A DNA stretch of 64,000 bases from an uncultured Desulfobacter sp. (GTDB lineage: Bacteria; Desulfobacterota; Desulfobacteria; Desulfobacterales; Desulfobacteraceae), in NCBI RefSeq assembly GCF_963677125.1, contig NZ_OY781882.1, positions 2,550,501 to 2,614,500 on the forward strand, in the 5' to 3' direction. Within the stretch, counting starts at the first letter, position 1; the number at the start of each line of letters is the position of its first letter. A program made the translations under genes and the position numbers. Under the pieces are notes generated by a model. The model did not search any database, was not told where the DNA came from, and saw only the letters and a program-made list of their open reading frames with translations. This document shows positions 33,401 through 40,619 of this stretch, one piece after another.

Positions 33401-36400
33401 TTGCAATTCGAAATGACTGGCCCCTGATGCAATCGGCTATCCAGAAAGCCATGGACAGCATTACCATTAAAGAACTGTCAACAATGCAAACCAGATGGTT
33501 TGGTAATGCAGTAACAGCTACAGACACCACAAAACAACTGGATCTCACCACAGAAGAGCGCACCTGGATGAAAAAACATAAAACGATCCGCATGTGTGTC
33601 GATCCTGACTGGATGCCCTACGAGGGAATCAAGGACGAGCGGCACGCAGGAATCAGCGCGGATATACTGCGCCTGGTGGAAAACCGCACCGGTTTGTCCT
33701 TCCTGCTGGTGAAGAGCAACACCTGGAAAGAATCATTACAATTGCTCAAGAATAAGCAATGCGACATCATTCCGATGCTCAGCCAAACCGAGTCTCGCAA
33801 TGCCTACATGAACTTCACATCTGCCTATCTAACCAGCCACACGGTATTTATCGGTATCTCCACACACCCCTATGTCGCTGACCCCAGTGATATTTTCCAT
33901 GAAAAAATAGTGCTGGTTCCCGGATACAGCCTCACGGAACTTTTGAAAAAAGATTTCCCAAGTCTTCACACCATCGAAGCGAAAAATTATACCCTGGCGT
34001 ATAGAATGGTGTCCGACGGGCAGGCGGACCTCACCGCAGACTACCTTCTCAGTGCCGGTGACCGCATTCCAAGTATGGGGGTCTACAATCTTAAAATCGT
34101 GGGCAATGCGCCCTACAAAAAAGGCCTGTGCATTGGTGTTCGAAAAGATCTGCCACTGCTGCACAGTATCCTGAACAAGGCAGTGGAGTCCTTGACCGAT
34201 CAGGATGTCAACAATGTTCTCTCGCAATGGAAATCGGTGCGTTACGCGTATGAATTTGACTACAGCCTGCTCTGGAAGGCACTGGGCGGATTTTTGCTGG
34301 TGTTCGCGATGGGACTATACTGGATGCGTCGGATGTCGATCATGAACAGGCAAATCACCAGAGCCAAAGAGCAGGCGGAAAATGCAACCAGGGCCAAAGC
34401 CGATTTTCTGGCCAAAATGTCCCATGAAATCCGAACACCCATGAACGGTATTATCGGCATGGCCTACCTGGCCCTCCAAACAGAACTGAACGATGAACAG
34501 CGCAATTATATCCAAAGAATCGACAACAACGCCCAATCGCTTTTAGATATCATTAACGACATCCTGGACTTCAGCAAAATTGAGGCGGGCAAGATGACCC
34601 TCGAAAAAGATGAGTTCAATCTTTTCCGGGCCGTGGACCGGGTGATCCATCTCATCGAGCACCAGGCCCATGAAAAACGTCTGGAGCTTATCGTTCAATA
34701 TGATCCACGCATTGTCGAATATTATATCGGAGATCAGTTGCGTCTCTCCCAGATCATTGTCAACCTGATGGGGAACGCCGTAAAATTTACGGAACAAGGA
34801 GAGGTCGGACTCTATGTACGTCGCGCCGGGAAAGACCGCATCCGGTTTGAAGTCAAAGATACCGGAATCGGCCTGTCGGCTGCACAGCAGGACAAGCTTT
34901 TCCAATCATTCTCCCAGGCAGACGACAGCACCACCAGAAAATACGGAGGTACCGGCCTGGGGCTCTCCATCTGCCAACAGTTGGTGGAACTGATGAACGG
35001 CCGTATTTGGATTAAAAGCGAACCCGGCAGGGGCAGCAGCTTTATTTTTGAGATCGAACTGGCCGAGGATTCCGGGAAAAACAAAAGGCATCAGACATTT
35101 GACGGTAAAAAAGCGCTCATTGTTGATGACAACACCACATGGCATGAAACCCTGAAAACCACCTTGAACCGGTTCGGGCTTCGGGCAGAATCAGCCTATG
35201 GCGGTCTTGAGGCCGTGGAAATGCTGCGCACCAGCGCCAATACATATGATCTGATCCTCTTGGACTGGCAGATGCCAAAGATAGATGGTATACAGACCAC
35301 CCGGAAAATAAGGGCGTTGTACCAAAAGAAGCGGCAGGATACGGATCGTACACAAGTTCAGCCCCCCACCGTCATCATGCTCAGCAGCTTTGGGCACGAT
35401 ACGGTTGTCCGGGAAGCCAAGAAGGAAGGGATCCATTTTTTTCTACAAAAGCCTATAAACCCCTCGAACCTGTATGATGTATTGTCCTGTGTATTCTTAG
35501 GTGAAATCCAGGCAAGTTACAAAGCACAACTGCAGCATAAAAATCTTGCCGGAGAGATAAGAAAATTGAAGGGGTCGAAAATCCTTCTGGTTGATGATAC
35601 GATGACAAACCAGGAAATTGTTTTGGGACTTCTGCAGCACAGCGGCATTCTGATCGATGTGGCAAACAACGGCAGTGAAGCAGTGGCCGCACATCGCCGG
35701 AACCCGGAAAAGTATGACTTGATACTGATGGACATCCAGATGCCGGTCATGGATGGATACGAGGCAACCCGGCGAATTCGGGAACAAGACAATGACATTC
35801 CCATCATCGCCCTGACCGCCAACGCCATGAAAGAAGATATTATCAAAACCCAAAAAGCCGGCATGAACGACCATCTCAATAAACCCATTGATTTTGAAAA
35901 ATTTTATAAAACCTTGCTGCAGTATATTTCCGCAAAAGAAGAAGAACCATCACAAGACCTTCCGGCAGAGACGGGGGACCTGGAAGAGGAGATAACATTG
36001 CCCGGGTTTGAGTTGTTAGATGTTGCCAAGGGGCTGAAAAATATGGCTGGTAACACAACTCTTTATAGAAAAATTATTTGGAACTTTAAAAATGATTACG
36101 CACACTTAAACCTTGAAAACTTGGACAATGACCGTTTTAAAAGAACAACGCATACCATTAAGGGCATCTGCGCCAATATCGGCGCAACGACTCTGCATGA
36201 AATCGCAAAAAATTTGGATGAAACCCAGGACAGGAGCATGGTGCCCCAATTCCATGCGGCCCTTGAACGCCTGATTGGGGAAATTGAAGAAAAAATGCCT
36301 GACACCGCATCGGCCCCTGCCCCAACACACCAGATCACAACCGAGAAAGGCCGGGAGTTACTGGACCGGCTCAAGGCGGCCATCGCATCTATGCAGCCGG

Positions 36401-36537
36401 TCCAATACGAACCCTTGTTAGAGGAGATATTCCGATACCGGTTCCCCGCTGAAATCAATGAAATCCTTTCCAGAGTCAAAGAGGCACTTGACGAATACGA
36501 CTTTGACCAAGCCTTGAACATAATAGCAGAGATATGA
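30493..36537 (+). CDS. giant hybrid sensor histidine kinase with five SBP_bac_3 domains
   Basis: A 2014-residue protein. After a signal/TM segment come five periplasmic amino-acid-binding (SBP_bac_3) modules starting near residues 35, 278, 524, 768 and 1017, each opening with an LT-x-x-E-x-x-(F/W)-x-x-x-H-P-like helix and closing with an x-x-x-x-RW motif. A TM helix (about 1257-1280) is followed by HisKA with the phospho-acceptor in KMSHEIRTPMNGIIG (about 1311), HATPase (DTGIGLS, YGGTGLGLSI), two receiver domains (LILLDWQMP and LILMDIQMP aspartates) and a C-terminal HPt (RTTHTIKGICANIGA histidine). It is thus a complete phosphorelay sensing one or several solutes. The start follows GGAGACTGA. 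The stop overlaps the next gene by four bases. Confidence 0.93.
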   Translation: MKNTRHIRLVTFTILVILCILPDKSIGKALSLFTKTEQAFLKKNPTVSIAVLPDNAPISYVEDGKHKGYVKDLLTLLADKTGLQFDKKTGLWPENLKNFKNRQIDVITDISYKKERQSFTLYTTQYYEIPTAIFVRKDFESYKGLQSLQGKSIGIQKDIFYEKELIELGNMKLVRFAGMDEQIKALAYGKVDAVIQNLTSSNYFISKNGLSNLKIVDEFKLGDFGREDLRLGIRPDKPLLHAILQKGLDAVSEPEWDRLANRWIGVKFDRSNAAKTVQLTDKEQAFIRKHPTIRLGTSTDLAPYAILKKDGKLTGLAPDLIQRINQKTGLNLELVNDTWLGINQKVKNGSLAGQLPLVRGKERGSYLLFSDAIMAEQFIVIVRAGNPLALYSVKDLKDKRLVMLNSAPKIKQMVQSLSDPQIIYKNTIREMINAVISREADCAVFGRNMLSIAQQMGVLNYIDLGFPIGDPLYTNIATRKDLPELNSIINKAIQSFSQQELTNLQSRWMIPLNFKRQSKTAIALTSEEKKFLKDHPVIRAHNEQNWKPLNFYRNGQPQGYVIDLLNLLADKLGIRIEYISGPTWDEFLSMLENKKIDLIGNLVKTKERQNFALFVQQPVNEDLPVLACRKDHQIKSIEALSGKTVAVVKGFWHENVLRKYDPSIKLYLGKDSLDCLKAVSYGKADAAIDTGTVIHNLWLEHGLTNLTISGDATLPGAADFCDRIGVRNDWPLLVSILDKAMSAVSYQEKHGLKKKWLIDKLPKKSTINLTPTEQKFLIAHPVLKVHMEESYPPYSFRKATGEFSGYSIDYAERVAQRLGIDFQYSKNESWNHALNNLKSKQIDIVAQAINTEKRRKFALFSDAYMTYSWGITTHRKKADLNMLNALSSRTVGVIKGYLIEDQLKKYYPQIKLRDYKDHNDLLNDVRFGRLDAAISTYEVMTYHITSRSIPDLVSFQIQNTPSLTTNSECFAIRNDWPLMQSAIQKAMDSITIKELSTMQTRWFGNAVTATDTTKQLDLTTEERTWMKKHKTIRMCVDPDWMPYEGIKDERHAGISADILRLVENRTGLSFLLVKSNTWKESLQLLKNKQCDIIPMLSQTESRNAYMNFTSAYLTSHTVFIGISTHPYVADPSDIFHEKIVLVPGYSLTELLKKDFPSLHTIEAKNYTLAYRMVSDGQADLTADYLLSAGDRIPSMGVYNLKIVGNAPYKKGLCIGVRKDLPLLHSILNKAVESLTDQDVNNVLSQWKSVRYAYEFDYSLLWKALGGFLLVFAMGLYWMRRMSIMNRQITRAKEQAENATRAKADFLAKMSHEIRTPMNGIIGMAYLALQTELNDEQRNYIQRIDNNAQSLLDIINDILDFSKIEAGKMTLEKDEFNLFRAVDRVIHLIEHQAHEKRLELIVQYDPRIVEYYIGDQLRLSQIIVNLMGNAVKFTEQGEVGLYVRRAGKDRIRFEVKDTGIGLSAAQQDKLFQSFSQADDSTTRKYGGTGLGLSICQQLVELMNGRIWIKSEPGRGSSFIFEIELAEDSGKNKRHQTFDGKKALIVDDNTTWHETLKTTLNRFGLRAESAYGGLEAVEMLRTSANTYDLILLDWQMPKIDGIQTTRKIRALYQKKRQDTDRTQVQPPTVIMLSSFGHDTVVREAKKEGIHFFLQKPINPSNLYDVLSCVFLGEIQASYKAQLQHKNLAGEIRKLKGSKILLVDDTMTNQEIVLGLLQHSGILIDVANNGSEAVAAHRRNPEKYDLILMDIQMPVMDGYEATRRIREQDNDIPIIALTANAMKEDIIKTQKAGMNDHLNKPIDFEKFYKTLLQYISAKEEEPSQDLPAETGDLEEEITLPGFELLDVAKGLKNMAGNTTLYRKIIWNFKNDYAHLNLENLDNDRFKRTTHTIKGICANIGATTLHEIAKNLDETQDRSMVPQFHAALERLIGEIEEKMPDTASAPAPTHQITTEKGRELLDRLKAAIASMQPVQYEPLLEEIFRYRFPAEINEILSRVKEALDEYDFDQALNIIAEI

Positions 36538-37454
36538 AAATGAAAAATCGATATACGATTCTAGCCATAGATGACACAAAAAGCAATATTGAGATTCTGT
36601 TGACGCATTTAGGCACTCACTACAACGTCATTCCAGCCCTCACGGGTAAAAAAGCGCTGGACATTGCCGAAAAAAAACAAATTGATCTGATTCTTCTGGA
36701 TATCGTAATGCCGGAATTAGATGGTTATGAGGTCTGTACCCTTTTAAAAGAAAACGAACTCACCAGGGCGATCCCGGTAATTTTCATCACAGCCCAGACC
36801 GGGGAGGATGCCATTGAAAAAGCGTATGACTCAGGCGGAATCGACTATATAACCAAACCCTTTCGTCCCAGAGAACTATTGGCGCGGATAAAGCGGGAAC
36901 TGACCTTACAGCAGTTGATAAAAGACCTGGAAGCCTCAAAAGAAGAATTGCGGATTCTGGCAACCACAGACCCGATGACTAAACTGTACAATCGAAGATC
37001 ATTTACCAATATCTGTGCAAACCTGCTTGCCCAAAGCAAACGAGAGTCCCAGGACATGTCAGTGCTGATGATCGACATTGACAAGTTTAAAGCCATCAAT
37101 GACGCCCATGGCCACGCTGTAGGAGATACGGTAATCATCAACATGGCCGAAAGGCTGCGGAATATGTCGAGAAAAGGAGATATTGTCTGCCGCTATGGTG
37201 GAGAAGAATTTGTTTTACTTCTCCCGAATACACGCGTTGGCGGCGCCTGCACCCTTGGTGAAAAAATCAGACGGCAAATCGAAGAATCGATTGTGAAAAC
37301 CGAATCGGGCGTACAACTTCACTTTACCGTCAGCATCGGCGCTGCTGAGGTTGATGTGCAGGCTGAAAACAATCTGGAGCCGGCGCTTAAAAGAGCGGAC
37401 ATCGCCCTCTATCAAGCCAAAGAGGGCGGAAGAAACAAACTGGTCTCTTTCTAA
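36534..37454 (+). CDS. response regulator-diguanylate cyclase (REC-GGDEF)
   Basis: A 306-residue protein made of a receiver domain (phosphorylatable aspartate in LILLDIVMPELDG, conserved Lys in ITKPFRP) joined through a short helix to a GGDEF domain. The signature RYGGEEF is intact, and the RxxD inhibitory site RKGD sits five residues before it, so it should make c-di-GMP and be product-inhibited. The architecture is PleD/WspR-like. The start ATG overlaps the stop of the hybrid kinase by four bases (ATGA), so it is almost certainly the output partner of that kinase, converting solute sensing into c-di-GMP. Confidence 0.93.
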   Translation: MKMKNRYTILAIDDTKSNIEILLTHLGTHYNVIPALTGKKALDIAEKKQIDLILLDIVMPELDGYEVCTLLKENELTRAIPVIFITAQTGEDAIEKAYDSGGIDYITKPFRPRELLARIKRELTLQQLIKDLEASKEELRILATTDPMTKLYNRRSFTNICANLLAQSKRESQDMSVLMIDIDKFKAINDAHGHAVGDTVIINMAERLRNMSRKGDIVCRYGGEEFVLLLPNTRVGGACTLGEKIRRQIEESIVKTESGVQLHFTVSIGAAEVDVQAENNLEPALKRADIALYQAKEGGRNKLVSF

Positions 37455-37678
37455 GAAGCTCCGTGATCTCTGAGTTTAGCCACTGTGTAGAGGGGAGTCA
37501 AATGTAGCTGTTTAATTAGTCGCCACGCGTGGTTAATTCTAATATTCTTTTAATATTTTTCTAACATAATTCATGTAATTGATACTCACGAAAACAGCAT
37601 AGGATCACGAGCATCAATAACAAAATCAAGCAATATAAAAAATCCGTTAGTAAACTTATTTCTTAATGGTTATGAAAA
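37455..37678. other. intergenic region with a CCACGCGTGG palindrome
   Basis: No gene is visible. CCACGCGTGG (37523-37532) is a 10-bp perfect palindrome flanked by imperfect TTAATTA/TTAATT half sites, the only striking signal. It may be an operator for the small gene downstream or a 3' structure of the upstream operon. Confidence 0.35.
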
Positions 37679-37879
37679 ATGCGTAAAATAAAACATGAAA
37701 TGGATATTGACTGGGTAATCAAGCAATTAAAGGACCAGTACCTTGATCGATTGACTCAATTAAAAACAGCCAATAAAAAAGAAAAAGCGCTACTGCATTG
37801 CATTATCATTGGCTATGAATCATCGTTGCAGCTCCTGAACCAGCAGGATTGGCTGCAGGAATACCCGTTTGAGCCTTGA
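37679..37879 (+). CDS. hypothetical small protein (66 aa)
   Basis: A 66-codon frame with a strongly helical, charged product (MRKIKHEMDIDWVIKQL then QYLDRLTQLKTANKKEKALL and a YESSLQLLNQQD end). It has heptad-like leucine spacing but no recognised domain. The ribosome site is weak (TAATGG upstream). Its codon usage and isolated position, at the edge of a pseudogene zone, make it uncertain whether it is functional. Confidence 0.35.
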   Translation: MRKIKHEMDIDWVIKQLKDQYLDRLTQLKTANKKEKALLHCIIIGYESSLQLLNQQDWLQEYPFEP

Positions 37880-37960
37880 AGCTACTTATAATTGTCCTTT
37901 TCAATTGTAGCAGACGGTACCTTGATAGTGAATCAGGACTCTTTAAACCTGGAAAGCTCA

Positions 37961-38833
37961 CTATTGGGGGCCAGAAGAATGGAAAACCACTATGGAAGAA
38001 AGGCCGACCCGCTGCCCCATTATGCGAGGCTCTGCTATGGTCCCGACCGCTGTATTAACGAACAAAAAGAGTAAGGACGTACCAAACGCATACACCGGGC
38101 CAAGCTGAACAAGGGCAAGCAATATGGCCGGAATGGATGCAATCAGTGATCCGATGGTAGGAACAAAATTTAGAATAAAACTCAATACTGCCCACAGGAT
38201 GGAAAAATCCACGCCGATATACAAAAGCCCCATATAAATCATGGCACCGGTTATAATACTGGTTATGAATTTAATTCCCAGATACCGGTTCTCCATACCG
38301 ATAACCGCGTCATAGGATGAGAGACTGCCCTCCCTGTTATGCCTGATAGTTTTAATCTTATCCGGGATACCGCTGGCCTCGATAATCAGGAAAGCAAACA
38401 TCAATAAAATAAAAAAAACATTTTTTAAAATCGCCACCAGACTGTTCATCAAACTAGTCACAAGTCTCATAATCTTGCCGGGATCAAAAATTGAATCAAC
38501 CATGGACCTGTCAACGGCAATATCATGGGCCAGCAGCCAGGTGTATCCGTCGCTGATAAGTTGTTTCATCCTGTCTTGATATGCAGGCACTCTGCGGGTA
38601 AACTCCTGAAGAGTTGATCCCAAAACAACAACCAGCAACATCCACAGCCCGATCACCAGCATCAAAATCAACAGAAAAGCAATAACATCGGGAACCTTGA
38701 TTTTCTTCAAAAAAAGTGCCAGCAAAAAAGGAACAATAAGCGAACTTGCCGCCTTCATTCCGGCAATCACACCCACAGAGGCTGCGAGATTGACCAATGC
38801 ATTACGCCTGTTGCCTTCGCTGCTTTTAACCAT
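37961..38833 (-). CDS. AI-2E-family transporter, C-terminally truncated
   Basis: About 290 residues of an AI-2E/PerM-type membrane protein with TM helices at the start (ASVGVIAGMKAASSLIVPFLLALF) and in the second half; the family signature FVPTIGSLIASIPAILLAL and EPRIMGQRVGLSSIVVF are present. The usual final 50 or so residues (two more helices) are missing: after VVF the frame reads HSSGPQ and stops. Out-of-frame sequence beyond the stop has FFWPPIV-like residues that could be decayed remains. It is therefore probably a truncated, perhaps non-functional gene. ATG at 38833 follows AAAGGATGCAAG. Family members export small signals or act as Na+/H+ antiporters; no partner is nearby. Confidence 0.75.
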   Translation of the reverse strand: MVKSSEGNRRNALVNLAASVGVIAGMKAASSLIVPFLLALFLKKIKVPDVIAFLLILMLVIGLWMLLVVVLGSTLQEFTRRVPAYQDRMKQLISDGYTWLLAHDIAVDRSMVDSIFDPGKIMRLVTSLMNSLVAILKNVFFILLMFAFLIIEASGIPDKIKTIRHNREGSLSSYDAVIGMENRYLGIKFITSIITGAMIYMGLLYIGVDFSILWAVLSFILNFVPTIGSLIASIPAILLALVQLGPVYAFGTSLLFLFVNTAVGTIAEPRIMGQRVGLSSIVVFHSSGPQ

Positions 38834-38868
38834 CTTGCATCCTTTCTTCACCTGCACCATTTTTATTT

Positions 38869-38928
38869 CATAATAGATCTTTTAGCTTTGTAGGTCGATT
38901 TTTTTATAGTAACTTTTGCAGAAAGTAG
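38869..38928 (-). pseudogene. degenerate copy of the lipoprotein start
   Basis: About 55 bases are roughly 80% identical to the stretch of the lipoprotein gene at 40215-40463 that encodes its CGSYYKITDPQSQKSYYT region. Read in the matching frame it gives C-K-SYYKKIDLQS followed by a stop and KIYYE. It is an eroded partial duplication. Confidence 0.55.
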
Positions 38929-39047
38929 TCCACTATTAACGCAAAGGTCCATTGATTTATCAGCTATCTGACAAATATGGATAGGTCGTGTGAGGAACGA
39001 ACCCCGATCCATCCAAATTGTCAAAATGAGTGAGGACGCTGATTATT

Positions 39048-39881
39048 ATGACAAACATGATTTATTACAATCCAAAAAGCAAATATACCGTCCGGGTCGA
39101 TGAAGTAACCTACCGTGAGGATATAATGTGACATGGTCAGCACGCATTTACATGCCCGAAGGTGACGGGCCATTTCCCCTTCTTCTGGATGTACATGGTG
39201 GGGCCTGGGGGACAGGTGGGTGTGCCGATAATGAAACTCTTGATACGGCTTTGGCTGGAAGCGGGCTGGTCGTGGTAGCCGTCGAATTGCGGAAGGCGCC
39301 AGCGTACCCGTACCCTTCCCAGGTGATGGATGTAAATTTTGCAACGCGCTGGGCCAAGGCCCATGCCGGGGAGTTCAATGCGGTTCCGGACGGCGTGGGG
39401 GGCTTGGGAACGTCCAGCGGGGGGCATACCCTGTTCCTGTCAGCCATGCGCCCCTTTGATGTACGCTATGGTAGCTTGAATCTTCCGGAAACAGAGGGCA
39501 TGGATGCACGCCTGGCCGGTGATCGACCCCTATGCACGGTATCTGTATGCAAAGCAGAATAACCGTGACTTTCTGGTTCATGCCACTGATGCGTACTTTG
39601 GAGATATAGGAGCCATGAAGGAAGGGAACCCTCTTCTTGCCCTTGAAAGGAACGAAACGCTTGACCTTCCTGCGGCATTGATTATCCAGGGAACGGAGGA
39701 CACCAACCTGCCCCTTTCCTCTATAGACCGGTTTGCGGAAGCGTATTGGAACGCAAAGGGCATTGTTGACCTTGAATGGTTTGCTGACATGCCACACAAT
39801 TTTGCACTCAAAGTTGGACCTGAAACGGACAGGGCAATAGACATTATAAAAGCGTTTATTGCCCGCCGGATGATCAATTGA
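39048..39881 (+). pseudogene. alpha/beta hydrolase with two frameshifts
   Basis: Three consecutive frames together spell one esterase/lipase-like alpha/beta hydrolase. Frame 1 (39048-39125) gives KYTVRVDEVTYRED; frame 2 (39128-39510) gives ARIYMPEGDGPFPLLLDVHGG (oxyanion region), GLGTSSGGHT (G-x-S-x-G nucleophile) and SAMRPFDVRY; frame 3 (39515-39881) gives WPVIDPYARYLYAKQ, IIQGTEDTNLP and ADMPHNFAL with the acid and histidine. Frames change near 39125 (ATGTGA) and 39510, so at least two indels have inactivated it. It lies among other gene remnants. A sequencing error could explain one shift but two would be less likely. Confidence 0.75.
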
Positions 39882-39977
39882 ATTCAACAACCCCAAGGCG
39901 GGTATGCCGACAGGTTCGTTAAAGGGTCTTGGATGTTGTTGTGAACCACCCTTTATCAATTCGGTTTGTTAGAAAAT

Positions 39978-40122
39978 CAGCTGGTAATATTAAACCACCC
40001 ACCTTTATCGGCTATCATTCTGAAAATTTCATCCGTCATCAGGTTTCCATGTTCAATACTGATGACTCCGGCCTCCAGTGCTGTTTTGGCATCGGTAAAC
40101 ACAACGAGAACCTTTATTGATA
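39978..40122 (-). pseudogene. amidohydrolase fragment
   Basis: A minus-strand stretch of about 48 residues reads VLVVFTDAKTALEAGVISIE then HGNLMTDEIFRMIADKGGW. This matches the metal-dependent amidohydrolase (imidazolonepropionase/prolidase-like) segment around the H-x-A..GV-x-S-I-E-H-G motif. The rest of the gene is absent; an in-frame stop precedes it. It is a remnant. Confidence 0.5.
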
Positions 40123-40214
40123 AACCTGTCCCACCGGTACGGCGGCTCCCTCTTTAAAGGCATTCATGGATAAATTCGCCATTTGGAATTTTTTTTCGAG
40201 GCCATCAATGATGG

Positions 40215-40463
40215 CTATTCTTCGCAAGTTTGTTTTTTAAATTCCTCTTTAGAAATTTCTGAAATTTCTGAATTCTGGATCGTGACTTCCTCTTTTGTTT
40301 TTTCGTCTGTAAAGTTGACCGCACCTGATTTTTCTTTATCAACATCTGTTGTATAATAGCTCTTCTGGCTTTGTGGATCGGTTATTTTATAGTAACTTCC
40401 GCAGGAAGCAAGAAGGATGGAAATAGAAAAAAACAGCATGATGGGAAAAAAGACTTTTTTCAT
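40215..40463 (-). CDS. small lipoprotein
   Basis: An 82-residue protein with a signal peptide ending in a lipobox (MLFFSISILLASCGS, LASC), so Cys about 22 would be acylated and the protein sorted to the outer membrane. The mature part SYYKITDPQSQKSYYTTDVD followed by a lysine/glutamate-rich stretch resembles conserved, function-unknown lipoproteins of deltaproteobacteria that share a 'YYKITDP..YYTTD' motif. It lies 156 bases downstream of the TonB receptor on the same strand. A degenerate copy of its start is found at 38869-38928. Confidence 0.7.
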   Translation of the reverse strand: MKKVFFPIMLFFSISILLASCGSYYKITDPQSQKSYYTTDVDKEKSGAVNFTDEKTKEEVTIQNSEISEISKEEFKKQTCEE

Positions 40464-40619
40464 TTTGAATCTCACTTTTTTAGAAATTAATTAAAATATA
40501 GATGAATTACAATAGTGTTAAGATAGTAGACATTAAGATATCGGTTCCTAAAAGTCAACTTTCTTTTGCGCTGTAATTATAACAGATCTGTTTAATTTCA
40601 TTGACTTTTTGCCGGTTTA

